Source of the DNA: Ekhidna sp051379705
Lineage (GTDB): Bacteria; Bacteroidota; Bacteroidia; Cytophagales; Cyclobacteriaceae
Assembly (NCBI RefSeq): GCF_051379705.1
Contig: NZ_CP179868.1
Coordinates: 1,860,001 to 1,924,000, forward strand
Direction of reading: 5' to 3'
DNA: 64,000 nucleotides
Positions 44,001 to 52,631 of this stretch are shown piece after piece. Below the pieces are notes generated by a model. That model did no database searches and was not told the origin of the DNA. It was given only the letters and a program-made list of their open reading frames with translations. Every line of letters starts with the position of its first letter. Position 1 is the first letter of the stretch. The position numbers and the translations under genes were made by a program.

Positions 44001-44540
44001 ATGAAACGAATAGCTATTTTTTGCGGATCCAAAATGGGTAACGATCCAAAATATGCGGCATCAACTAAAGAGTTAATCAGTGCTCTGGTAAGCCAAGGAA
44101 TTGAAATTGTCTATGGTGGTGGCGATGTGGGGCTGATGGGAATAGTTGCTGAAACTGCTCTCGAAAATGGCGGTACAATTACCGGTGTAATTCCCGATAA
44201 GCTCTACGAAATGGAAGTTGCTCATACAGGTATTACCAAACTCTATAGAGTAAAGGATATGCACGAGCGAAAGGCGTTAATGGCGGATCTGTCAGATGCA
44301 TTCATTGCGCTTCCTGGTGGCGTAGGCACATTGGAAGAAATGACCGAAGTAATGACCTGGGCGCAAATAGGGTATCATTCCAAACCGTGCGCATTCTTAA
44401 ACACCAATGGCTACTACGACCACTTCATCGCCTTCTTCGATCACATGGAAGCGGAGGGCTTTTTATACAAATCCCTGCACGATCAAGCGATTGTGGAGGA
44501 GGATTCATTTACTCTTGTAAAATCACTTTTTAAAAAATAG
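44001..44540 (+). CDS. LOG-family cytokinin riboside 5'-monophosphate phosphoribohydrolase
   Basis: 179 residues. The motif PGGVGTLEE (PGGxGTxxE) and the flanking MHERKALMADLSDAFIALPGG and KPCAFLNTNGYYDHF are diagnostic of the LOG family (TIGR00730), which cleaves ribose-5-phosphate from N6-modified AMP and other nucleotides. Start MKRIAIFCGSKMGNDP with the Rossmann nucleotide-binding loop. The gene is single; its end overlaps the convergent membrane protein gene by 18 bases. Confidence 0.92.
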   Translation: MKRIAIFCGSKMGNDPKYAASTKELISALVSQGIEIVYGGGDVGLMGIVAETALENGGTITGVIPDKLYEMEVAHTGITKLYRVKDMHERKALMADLSDAFIALPGGVGTLEEMTEVMTWAQIGYHSKPCAFLNTNGYYDHFIAFFDHMEAEGFLYKSLHDQAIVEEDSFTLVKSLFKK

Positions 44541-44960
44541 AGGTGCAACTAGGGTAAAGAAAAGCACTAGTAAGCCCGACAAGAAACTTTTGAACTCGGA
44601 ATGGAAAAAAGTATCAAATGGCCCTCCGATACTGAAAACCCAGCATAAAAATGCAATAACAGTAATCGTAAGTTGCTTGTTGTTTTTAACCTCAAAAGCC
44701 CTCTTGTAAATGACTGGAGCAAGAACTGTCAACGCAATAATTGCTACGTACATTACTGTTTTTACAGTGCTTTCACTTAATGCCGGGTCATCTGTGGCAA
44801 TTTTCAAAACTGCTTCATAACTACCTTTTATAAATAAGTATCCTGTAACAATTTCACCAGGTATTAGCTTAGTGAGTTTAGCGCTGTAACCATCAGCAGA
44901 TGGTGCAGAAGAAGCTAGGTTCATTTGAGTAAGGCTGGAATTTGTAATTATTTCTCTCAT
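44523..44960 (-). CDS. small membrane protein, unknown function
   Basis: 145 residues with a short N-terminal soluble part (LTQMNLASSAPSADGYSAKL) and then about four hydrophobic segments: around 34-47, 67-84, 95-112 and 124-142. The KLTKLIPGEIVTGYLFI start of the membrane part occurs in uncharacterised small membrane proteins. It lies 75 bases downstream of the lipoprotein gene in the patatin cluster and may be its last gene. Its 3' end overlaps the LOG gene. Family not recognised. Confidence 0.6.
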   Translation of the reverse strand: MREIITNSSLTQMNLASSAPSADGYSAKLTKLIPGEIVTGYLFIKGSYEAVLKIATDDPALSESTVKTVMYVAIIALTVLAPVIYKRAFEVKNNKQLTITVIAFLCWVFSIGGPFDTFFHSEFKSFLSGLLVLFFTLVAPLFFKK

Positions 44961-45035
44961 AAAGTTCTTTTTTATGCTCGTAATAAATTTGGTATTTATA
45001 GAAGGAGAATCACTTCAGCTTCGTAATGAATTATC

Positions 45036-45728
45036 TTATTGAAAAGTGATATTAATAGATTTAGTAATCGTACTCTGTGAATCCATCGTAAAACGTATTT
45101 CTACTGTACCAATGGAGTCATTGGTATTGATAAACTTGGCAGAAGCCAGTCCATCATTAGTTTTAATCACATGAAGACTTCTAATTTCAGGGTTTTCAGT
45201 ACTTATCACTTCCCAATTGATTGGGATATTGTTTGAAGTAAATTCATCAAAAACAAATGATAATTCCACTGTATCTGTGACACCAAATGAAGTGATACCA
45301 TATGTAGGATATAAATCAATATCATTAGGGTAGTTTACCAAATACCTCAAAACTGTATCTGTTTGAAACTCTCCTATTTCAGCAGAAAGAACCACATAAT
45401 CTGAAAATTCTTTAAATGCATTAACCTGAAATGAAGTAGTTCTGTAAAACAGAGATCTCGTTAAGGATTTAGCTGTGTCAGAATTAATGAATGTTCCGGG
45501 GTCAGATAGGCTACCCTTTGAAATTGAGAATTCAATCGTCTGAAATTCATCAGAATTCGTTCCCAAAATTGCCGAAACTCTAATACTACTTCGTCCATCA
45601 GCTTTAATACTATCACTATCAAATTCAAATCTTATAACTTCTTGCTCATTAAGCGGCTTCAATGGGTCATCCAACTCACAAGCTATAGTGAGAAGAATAA
45701 TTAATATAAGTGGAGTGAATTTTTTCAT
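45036..45728 (-). CDS. Ig-like lipoprotein in the patatin cluster
   Basis: 230 residues from the ATG at 45728 (the frame includes two extra residues upstream). The lipoprotein signal is KKFTPLILIILLTIAC. The mature part is all beta, with two or three Ig-like stretches (SIKADGRSSIRVSAILG and TVELSFVFDEFTSNNIPINWEV) of the BIG-2 type. Its start codon overlaps the stop of the 104-aa gene (ATGA), so translation is coupled. Likely on the outer membrane. Function unknown. Confidence 0.65.
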   Translation of the reverse strand: MKKFTPLILIILLTIACELDDPLKPLNEQEVIRFEFDSDSIKADGRSSIRVSAILGTNSDEFQTIEFSISKGSLSDPGTFINSDTAKSLTRSLFYRTTSFQVNAFKEFSDYVVLSAEIGEFQTDTVLRYLVNYPNDIDLYPTYGITSFGVTDTVELSFVFDEFTSNNIPINWEVISTENPEIRSLHVIKTNDGLASAKFINTNDSIGTVEIRFTMDSQSTITKSINITFQ

Positions 45729-46039
45729 GGACAACTTAATTGGATGTTATGATTTGCTTGATCATCAAGATTATCATTATGTCTGAGTTCTATCGTTATT
45801 GTCACAAAAGTGTTATGAGCCTCATCACATATGATGGTTAAAGTCATTGGTCTTGTCTCAAAAGTTGCTTGAGCGTTCCATTCTGTCGTCCCATTGATTT
45901 GACAATCATCCAGCGGTATTTGCGCACTCAACTCATAGTCGTCGCCAATAACGAGGTTGTCAATATCAATCGTTAAGGTAAATGCGATCCCACATTGCAC
46001 GTTGACATTGTTAGGACTGATATTAATTATGTCCGCCAT
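45725..46039 (-). CDS. small beta-rich protein without signal peptide
   Basis: 104 residues. No signal peptide or membrane helix; four cysteines (VQCGIA, DDCQIN, IICDEA and LSCP at the end) and alternating hydrophobic strands (FTLTIDIDNLVIGDDYELS) suggest one Ig-like or beta-sandwich domain. It sits three bases after the barrel-like gene and overlaps the lipoprotein gene. Not recognised; possibly a partner or cargo of the neighbouring proteins. Confidence 0.55.
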   Translation of the reverse strand: MADIINISPNNVNVQCGIAFTLTIDIDNLVIGDDYELSAQIPLDDCQINGTTEWNAQATFETRPMTLTIICDEAHNTFVTITIELRHNDNLDDQANHNIQLSCP

Positions 46040-46042
46040 AGT

Positions 46043-47458
46043 CTAATCGTTTTCTTTTTGTATTAAATAATTGATGACATTGAAATCAAAGTTCAATGAA
46101 ACATAAGGACGCACACGAAGGTGGGTGTCATCCTGAAGAGGGCTTGGTACCGGCTGATTGACAAAAATTGCCCCAGCACTTATCCCTATTTGATTGGTAA
46201 TATCATAGCTATACCCAAGAACCAGTTTGATTTTAATGCCAGTATTTTCTAAATCCTGACCATTAAATTTCAATGGATCAGTTGTTACAGCACCCACAAG
46301 TAGTGATGATTTAGACCAAAATCTTTTCTCGACACTTGAGCCTTTCTTGTGATAATAAGGATCTTTCAAGCGCTTATCGAATGGAAGAAAATAGAATTTG
46401 AGACCATAGATACTTATTAACTCGCTGTTGTTAGAATTATCGGCAAGCGAGATGGCTCCAATTCCAAACGCAGTTCCAATTTTAACTCCAACTGGATCTG
46501 CCTCACCCGTAGCTTCTTTTTTAATTGGTTTTAATGACTCTTTGAGTAAATACTTAATTCTTACTTTTTGAGGGAAGATTGTAGATCTGGTGTCTTCGAT
46601 TTCATTATCAAGTTTTCTTACTTCCTCACCACTGGAAAGGATGTTGTTATACATTTTTATGATTCCTGATTTTTGAGTAGATAGATCGGTTGTATCCAAG
46701 AACAAAACAAGGTCGCCCAGAACTTCACTTGAAGGCTCTTTTTGAATTAAATCCAAGTATGTATCTAGATCATCTGCATCCAGAAGTTTCGCTTTGGATT
46801 GTAAGCTATTGTTATTACGATTGACATTATTTTGTGCATTGATTTGGTTTCTTTTAGACCTAAAATATGCTATTAAGATTGTATTTAACTTCTTGTATGC
46901 ATCATCAAGTTCTTGTTGATCAATTGTTGTTTCAATTATCTTATTGTTTCCCCATTTATAAGTCTTCAGATCACTATCAATGAGATTTTGTTTAGTTGCA
47001 TTTACTCTATTCTTTAGTTCAGCTGTGTCGATAGATGTTAATGGCAATAATTGATTGATTACTTCATCAATTTTGTTAGTTACCTCTACAGCCTTCGTCT
47101 TTTGTAAATAGTATTCAAAGACCAGTCGATAATTTCGACTTATTTGAAACTTTTTATTCATTGTTAAGCTGAAACTCAACTCACTATCTGAGTTCTTCCA
47201 GCTCACTTCATCAAAGAGCTTATTACTATCACTCTCTTCGGTAGTTTCTTCCGATTCTGACTCCTTAATTTCATAAACACTCAACTTTACGAATTTTGCC
47301 GTATCACCACTTTGTATAGTGGATCCTTCAAAGGTTACGTAGTTGATATATGATAAATCTTCAGTGAGTTTACCATCTTCTAAATCTATTGTCTGCTGCG
47401 CAATACATACAAAATGTAATGTGCAATAAGTCAGTATAAGTGCTAGTTCTTTCTTCAT
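46043..47458 (-). CDS. periplasmic/outer-membrane protein, helical N-terminal part and barrel-like C-terminus
   Basis: 471 residues from the ATG at 47458; the frame extends to 47566 but that part overlaps the patatin gene and is rich in Arg/Ser, while the internal start gives a signal peptide (KKELALILTYCTLHFVCIAQ). Residues about 25-330 are helical and charged with a polyasparagine-like patch. The last 140 residues look like the end of an outer membrane beta-barrel (GTAFGIGAISLAD, GIKIKLVLGYSYDITNQIGIS, YVSLNFDFNVINYLI). Base composition is AT-rich (46861-46920 has 15 G/C of 60). It begins 13 bases after the patatin stop. Confidence 0.65.
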   Translation of the reverse strand: MKKELALILTYCTLHFVCIAQQTIDLEDGKLTEDLSYINYVTFEGSTIQSGDTAKFVKLSVYEIKESESEETTEESDSNKLFDEVSWKNSDSELSFSLTMNKKFQISRNYRLVFEYYLQKTKAVEVTNKIDEVINQLLPLTSIDTAELKNRVNATKQNLIDSDLKTYKWGNNKIIETTIDQQELDDAYKKLNTILIAYFRSKRNQINAQNNVNRNNNSLQSKAKLLDADDLDTYLDLIQKEPSSEVLGDLVLFLDTTDLSTQKSGIIKMYNNILSSGEEVRKLDNEIEDTRSTIFPQKVRIKYLLKESLKPIKKEATGEADPVGVKIGTAFGIGAISLADNSNNSELISIYGLKFYFLPFDKRLKDPYYHKKGSSVEKRFWSKSSLLVGAVTTDPLKFNGQDLENTGIKIKLVLGYSYDITNQIGISAGAIFVNQPVPSPLQDDTHLRVRPYVSLNFDFNVINYLIQKEND

Positions 47459-47471
47459 TTCAATTTGAATA

Positions 47472-48464
47472 TTACAACCCCAACCACTCCTCGATCTTCC
47501 CCTTGTTCTCTTCAAAAAGCTGCTGGCCAAACGCTTTGAGATTGGCCATGTTTTCCTGTGTTGCACAGTCCATATCCGGATCTATATTGGTTTCCTTTAG
47601 GTCACCATCTATACGCAGGTATTGATTCGGATTGTCTATGGTTCCGTAAATCTTGTCTAGCTGGTAATGAGCTACATCTGCAGAGCCAGACATCATAATG
47701 TCAATAACGGGCTGCACCCATTCGGCCATGCCGTAGTTTTTGGCTTTTTTGTATGGATAGGATTTGCGATTATGACCGGTACCAATGGACAAGATCTTCA
47801 TGTCCTTGGCGGTTGCTTCGTCCCCATTCATTTCAAAGATGGATCGACCTTCTGCATAAGCGACTAGTGATGGATTGTTTACAAAAACTCCACCATCAAT
47901 TAAGGAATAGGAGTTTCCAGCTTCAGAGGTGACACGCTCACATTCAAAGTAAGTAGGTGCCGCTGAGGTTGCTCGGGCAACATCTCGCACTTTATAATTA
48001 TAATCCGGGTCTTTTTGAGCCTTATGTTGACCAAAGAAGTGGCCTTTGCGATTTTCAATGTCATAGGTAGTAATGACACAAGGTTTCAGCAGGTCTTTCA
48101 ACCACACATCACCAAAGTAATCGTTGAGCGCATTTTCGATTCCTTTAGCCGGATATTTTTCATCAAGGATTCCAGCTACAGATCGTACCTTATGAAAGAA
48201 AGGCACATCGAATATGTCTTCACCTCTTTTAAAGTAAAGACCGACAACTTCTTCTGCCGAAAATTTGGGTGTGTTAGGCTTGTTGGGATTCTCAATGAGG
48301 AACGCACAGGCTAGGATGCCGCCCGTGCTGGTGCCAGCTACTAAGTCAAAGTCTTTTGCGACTTCAACTCCAAATTCTTTTTCAATTTCAACGAGAATCT
48401 GGCCTGGGATGATGCCTCGTATTCCTCCTCCATCTATGGATAAAACTTTCTTTAGCGGTGGCAT
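47472..48464 (-). CDS. patatin-like phospholipase
   Basis: 330 residues. The oxyanion motif DGGGIRGIIPG (about residues 10-20), nucleophile elbow GTSTGG (Ser about residue 46) and the catalytic DGG in LIDGGVFVNNPS define a patatin serine/aspartate lipid acyl hydrolase. The protein has no signal peptide and is of the cytoplasmic type that includes CapV-like defence effectors and VipD-like phospholipases; no cyclase, toxin or NucC-like neighbours are seen. It is the first gene of a tight operon with the barrel-like, small and lipoprotein genes. Confidence 0.93.
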   Translation of the reverse strand: MPPLKKVLSIDGGGIRGIIPGQILVEIEKEFGVEVAKDFDLVAGTSTGGILACAFLIENPNKPNTPKFSAEEVVGLYFKRGEDIFDVPFFHKVRSVAGILDEKYPAKGIENALNDYFGDVWLKDLLKPCVITTYDIENRKGHFFGQHKAQKDPDYNYKVRDVARATSAAPTYFECERVTSEAGNSYSLIDGGVFVNNPSLVAYAEGRSIFEMNGDEATAKDMKILSIGTGHNRKSYPYKKAKNYGMAEWVQPVIDIMMSGSADVAHYQLDKIYGTIDNPNQYLRIDGDLKETNIDPDMDCATQENMANLKAFGQQLFEENKGKIEEWLGL

Positions 48465-48838
48465 AAAGTCTGAGTTTAATGATAACTAGACTAAAGGTCA
48501 CCATACCGTTTACTAAAAACAATACCTACCAAGGGGTATTCTAGGAGAATAAGAAGAAACTTATTGGATATTTTGAATAGAAGTGATTCCGTTTACTTAA
48601 ATATTATCAAGTGATAATGTTTTCAATGCTTGTTCACTTTCACTTTTTTGAATCCAAAAAAGGCTAATAAGAGAGCCAATGCTACAAATGCTAGTCGGGA
48701 TAATTTTTTCATAACTGTGGTATTTTTAAATGTTCCATAAATTTCGTCAGTTATGTCCCTGAATATCAATACCCTAAATGTGGTAATCTTTCAAAACAGT
48801 GGATTATTCACCGAACTAAAAACCTGTTATGTCGAAAC
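48465..48838. other. intergenic region with a possible small ORF
   Basis: About 370 bases between the patatin and M19-like genes, both on the minus strand. Apart from a possible 29-codon frame at 48623-48712 no gene, RNA or clear terminator was seen. Confidence 0.5.
48623..48712 (-). CDS. possible 29-residue membrane peptide
   Basis: ATG at 48712 to TGA at 48623. The peptide is one hydrophobic helix between charged ends (KKLSRLAFVALALLLAFFGF, then KKVKVNKH). It could be a single-span membrane peptide or the signal of a lost gene. No context support beyond its location downstream of the M19-like gene; treat as tentative. Confidence 0.3.
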   Translation of the reverse strand: MKKLSRLAFVALALLLAFFGFKKVKVNKH

Positions 48839-50446
48839 CTAGAAGTGCTGCTCAAGGAATCGATGTGCATTTTCAAAACAAATGCCACGGGCGGCATTCT
48901 CTACTTCCTGGTTGCTTGTAAGCTGATAACGAGCGCCATCCAAAACCTGCAGTCCTTCCAATTTATCTATAAGGTCTCTTTCAAAATCATCAAAAAGCAG
49001 GGAGTTGCCATAATCCTGCGTAGGGTCTATGTAGCCTTCAAAATCAGTTCCGAGGGTAAAATAGCTCCAGCACTTCCCTTTTGTAGCAGCATCAAGCTCA
49101 CTGCTATCTATTATGACATCAACCATGGCTTTCAGATTTTTCCAAATAAGATCAATGCTGTTTACTCTATCCTTTTTATCACCAAGTATTCGTTGGTCAA
49201 AACATATTCCAACCAAACCGCCTGTTTTTGCTGCCCACTGTACATCCTCTCCACAAGCATTGATGTTCCATGGATAAAAGCCATCTCGCAGATCACGGTC
49301 GTTTTCCAATGGTGAAAAGTCGATTGTTTCCTGCAACGTATCCCACCCGCTGAAAGCTACATGACTTAGAATTACAGGAATAGTATCACCCTTCTCCATG
49401 GCTCGTATCACTATATTCTCGTAGTACCATTTTCTGGTTTGAGCAGAGGTATGCTTCAAATCAATAAGGATTCTTCTACCAAGAGAAGCATCTCGATCCA
49501 ACATGGAATTAAGACTTAGCAATAATCTAATTGCGCGTTCTCCTTCAGGTTGAATATCGCCATTCATACCATCTGTCTGATCTGATAAAATGCGAAGCGC
49601 ATCTGGTATACTATGCGCATGACCTCCCAAGTAATTGTTGAAATGATGAGCGAAAGTTACAAAGAATATTGGCTGAGGCCATTTCTTCAGCTCCATGATT
49701 CGCTCTTCAATCTTATCCAGATTTGTATCAGTTCCCAGTGCATGCATGCCTTCAATGGTCAGCACCATCGCTATCTCGTTATTGTCAAGAGTAGATTTTA
49801 CTTCAGAGTAATCAGAACAGATCACATACTTTCCGGTAGCATCCAGTGACTCTGGATACTTCTTTCGCATCTTTCTTACGCTCTTGAAAACTCGCTTTAT
49901 TCCCGGAATATAGATTTCGTTTCTTCGTGTCTCCTGGCTTTTACTGATCAAAAAGTTACGCTCCTTGATCAATTCATCATAATAATCATACTCCTTTGAA
50001 ATAAAGAATTTGATCCGTCTAATTGGCATTCTCATAAGCAGCGATTGCAAAAATGCCCTTGCAATTTTCAGGATAGTTGGTGCTCCTGTGATAAAGGCAA
50101 ATACCGCCTGAAACCACATGATTGGATTTAAGAATCCCAAGCCCGAAGTGGATAATACATCCAGAATACGAATCAACTTATTTTGATCGATTTGACCTCC
50201 TTTGTAAAATCCTTTTTCAAATGGATAAAGAGACGCAAATACGAGTTTGGTTTCTCCATTCCAGAGTTTTACCGGATCACATTGTGAGTAGCTAAACGCC
50301 CGTTTCCCCTTTTCTTGCTTCTTAAAGTTGCTCAGTACGACATTCCAAGGGTTGTATTTGTCTGGCTTCTTTTCGTATTTGGTGTGACGCATCCAGTGAA
50401 ATGCACGAGAATGCGGGTGACAATGCAGATCAGCATATTTTTTCAT
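48839..50446 (-). CDS. M19 (membrane dipeptidase)-like metal-dependent hydrolase
   Basis: 535 residues. Amidohydrolase/renal dipeptidase-like motifs: DLHCHPHSRAF at the very start (HxH), TIEGMHALGTD (Glu ligand), LIDLKHTS and VILSHVAFSGW (His ligands) and LGTDFEG (Asp). The length exceeds usual M19 enzymes (350-400) because of a roughly 100-residue helical insertion with a hydrophobic part around residues 90-160. No signal peptide. It could cleave dipeptides, but the substrate is unknown. The gene is monocistronic. Confidence 0.8.
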   Translation of the reverse strand: MKKYADLHCHPHSRAFHWMRHTKYEKKPDKYNPWNVVLSNFKKQEKGKRAFSYSQCDPVKLWNGETKLVFASLYPFEKGFYKGGQIDQNKLIRILDVLSTSGLGFLNPIMWFQAVFAFITGAPTILKIARAFLQSLLMRMPIRRIKFFISKEYDYYDELIKERNFLISKSQETRRNEIYIPGIKRVFKSVRKMRKKYPESLDATGKYVICSDYSEVKSTLDNNEIAMVLTIEGMHALGTDTNLDKIEERIMELKKWPQPIFFVTFAHHFNNYLGGHAHSIPDALRILSDQTDGMNGDIQPEGERAIRLLLSLNSMLDRDASLGRRILIDLKHTSAQTRKWYYENIVIRAMEKGDTIPVILSHVAFSGWDTLQETIDFSPLENDRDLRDGFYPWNINACGEDVQWAAKTGGLVGICFDQRILGDKKDRVNSIDLIWKNLKAMVDVIIDSSELDAATKGKCWSYFTLGTDFEGYIDPTQDYGNSLLFDDFERDLIDKLEGLQVLDGARYQLTSNQEVENAARGICFENAHRFLEQHF

Positions 50447-50520
50447 AATAGTGAGTATTGTGAAGTTTAAAGTTCCGCATTCGCTACAACTTTCTCAATA
50501 CCCAAAAGATGGTAAGTTAT

Positions 50521-51270
50521 CTACCCAAAAAGTTGCTTTGACTTCTTCTTAACTCTGTAACCATAAGTAATCATCACCGGAGGATAAAGCATATAAATGA
50601 ATCCTGCTAAACCGAAATTGAGCGCTCCATATCCAAATGGATGAAGAAATGCAATAATCGTGGAAAGGAACGGAATTGAGCTCATAAGCAGGTTTTGCCA
50701 CAGGCTTACTTTGGTAGAGAAAATTTCATATTCATTCAGCTCCAACTCCTCACTCCTCTTGTATGCATGCCTGTAGAGCCATGTCATAGCCAAAAATATG
50801 AAAGTGGCACCTGCTCCGTAAGCTGTCATAAGTAGCGTCATATTATCGCTATTCATGCTTCCTCCAAAACTGTCCATAAAGTCGTCAGGCATGCCAAATA
50901 TCAATCCTGAATACAGCTCTACAAGAAACCTTGCCAAAAACTTCAATGGATATATATAGATGAGCACCAAAAACAGCAAGAAGGTATTAACTGTGACAGT
51001 CTTGGTATTTTGGAGACCATACCTCAGAAAAAAAACATAGTGTTGATACCAGATTACAACAATCAAAACAATGCAGATAAAAGAGGGGATGATGTCATGA
51101 ATCGACTTTCTTAGTTGGTCAAAAGTCTCTGGAACTGTGGATGACAAGACCACTAAAGTGAAAGCCACAGCGAATACTGCATCACTAAAAGTTTCTATTC
51201 GAGTCTGATCTAATCCCCGGTAACGAAAGTTAGGATCTAAACCGACAACCTTATTTTTTATATCCCTCAT
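50521..51270 (-). CDS. TMEM175/DUF1211-type potassium channel protein
   Basis: 249 residues with six hydrophobic segments and the signature RIETFSDAVFAVAFTLVVL (RxxxFSD) at residues about 24-42, diagnostic of bacterial TMEM175 (DUF1211) proteins that form leak potassium channels as dimers or tetramers. Family-typical WYQHYVFF follows. The bacterial protein has a single repeat, as here. Monocistronic, with the divergent DUF2911 gene next to it. Confidence 0.88.
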   Translation of the reverse strand: MRDIKNKVVGLDPNFRYRGLDQTRIETFSDAVFAVAFTLVVLSSTVPETFDQLRKSIHDIIPSFICIVLIVVIWYQHYVFFLRYGLQNTKTVTVNTFLLFLVLIYIYPLKFLARFLVELYSGLIFGMPDDFMDSFGGSMNSDNMTLLMTAYGAGATFIFLAMTWLYRHAYKRSEELELNEYEIFSTKVSLWQNLLMSSIPFLSTIIAFLHPFGYGALNFGLAGFIYMLYPPVMITYGYRVKKKSKQLFG

Positions 51271-51396
51271 AATATCACAATTAGGTGCTCAATGATAACC
51301 ATTCATCTACAAAATAGCCCCTTGATAGAAAATAAAAAGGTCATTAGAATACAAGGCGTTTTGATTAATCTGGAAACCAAACTCTCAAATACTATA

Positions 51397-52527
51397 ATGA
51401 ACTACAACAAAAAACTATTCGGAACGCTAATCCTATCACTAATAAGCTTTATTGGATTGGCACAGTTAAGCACACCACCAGGAGGCGGAAGCCAACGATC
51501 CTATGTAAGACAGCATATTGGTGGTGTGGGTACAGTTGAAATCAACTACAGTAGTCCTGGTGCAAGAGGTCGTACCATTTATGGTGGTGTTGTCCCTTAT
51601 GGCTTTAACAATCTTGGATTTGGTCTAAGTACTGCAGACAACCCTTCACCCTGGCGAGCTGGAGCTGACCAGAATACCACATTTACTTTTTCGCACGATG
51701 TGAAAATAGGAGACAAAGAGCTTCCTGCTGGTACGTATGGATTCTTCGTTGCGCCTGCACAAGATGGGCCATGGACAGTCATCTTTTCCAAGGATAATAA
51801 TCACTGGGGTAGCTTTTTCTACAGAGAAGAAAATGATGCTTTACGTGTCGATGTTGAAGCCGAGGACGCAGGATTTCATGAATGGCTAACCTATGAGTTC
51901 ATCGACAGACAAAACACTTCTACAACGGTAGCATTGATCTGGGGAGACAAGAAACTTCCCGTTAAGATTGAGCTTGCTAATCCGGTAGAGGCACATATAA
52001 CTCAACTTAAAGCAGAACTCAACAACCAACCCGGTTTTACCTTCCAAAATCTTGTGGCAGCTGCTAGATATGCCTCTAGTGTAGGTGAGCACGAGCAAGC
52101 AATCCAATGGGCTGATGGTGCAATAAGCGCTCCATTTGTCGGTCAAAAGAATTGGGGTACCATGTCTACAAAAGCTGCAGTACTGACAGCAGCTGGAAAA
52201 ATAGACGAGGCTCAAACTGTAATGGATGAAGCAATCAAACTTCCTGGAGCCAATGCAGGAGCTATTCATCAATATGGACGCCAACTAATTGGTGCCGGAA
52301 AAGCTGATAAGGCTCTTGAAATATTCAAATACAACCATAAAACCAGTAACGGAGTTTGGCCTACAAATTACGGGCTGGCCAGAGGTTATTCTGCTGTTGG
52401 CAACTATAAGCAAGCACTCAAGTATTTGAAACTTGCTAAAAACAATATTCCAGCAGGTGACACGGTAAATGGTCCAATCATAGACCAAAACATTGCTAAA
52501 CTTGAAAAAGGAGAAGATATCAACTGA
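51397..52527 (+). CDS. DUF2911 secreted protein with TPR-like C-terminus
   Basis: 376 residues from the ATG at 51397; upstream codons back to 51292 are open but lack a signal, while the internal start gives a signal peptide (MNYNKKLFGTLILSLISF, then IGLAQ). Residues about 30-195 form a DUF2911 domain (VEINYSSPGARGRTIYGG, PAGTYGFFVAP, ALIWGDKKLPVKIEL), typical of secreted Bacteroidetes proteins. The last 170 residues are helical TPR-like repeats (ALEIFKYNHKTSNGVW, QALKYLKLAKNNIPAG). Function unknown; a terminator follows directly. Confidence 0.85.
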   Translation: MNYNKKLFGTLILSLISFIGLAQLSTPPGGGSQRSYVRQHIGGVGTVEINYSSPGARGRTIYGGVVPYGFNNLGFGLSTADNPSPWRAGADQNTTFTFSHDVKIGDKELPAGTYGFFVAPAQDGPWTVIFSKDNNHWGSFFYREENDALRVDVEAEDAGFHEWLTYEFIDRQNTSTTVALIWGDKKLPVKIELANPVEAHITQLKAELNNQPGFTFQNLVAAARYASSVGEHEQAIQWADGAISAPFVGQKNWGTMSTKAAVLTAAGKIDEAQTVMDEAIKLPGANAGAIHQYGRQLIGAGKADKALEIFKYNHKTSNGVWPTNYGLARGYSAVGNYKQALKYLKLAKNNIPAGDTVNGPIIDQNIAKLEKGEDIN

Positions 52528-52546
52528 TCATCATCTCAGGAACATC

Positions 52547-52571
52547 AAGCCCACTTCTGGTGGGCTTTTTT
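52547..52571 (+). terminator. rho-independent terminator
   Basis: AAGCCCAC pairs with GTGGGCTT (8 bp, loop TTCTG) and runs into six T. It ends the DUF2911 gene. Confidence 0.9.
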
Positions 52572-52631
52572 GTTTCTACTAAACTCAGCCCCACTTTATC
52601 CGTAAAAATTAGCTCACTAAAGTAATTATCC

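Noticed and set aside
47472..48464. CBASS effector assignment of the patatin
   Set aside because: No cyclic-oligonucleotide synthase or Cap2/Cap3 gene lies nearby; the neighbours are envelope proteins.
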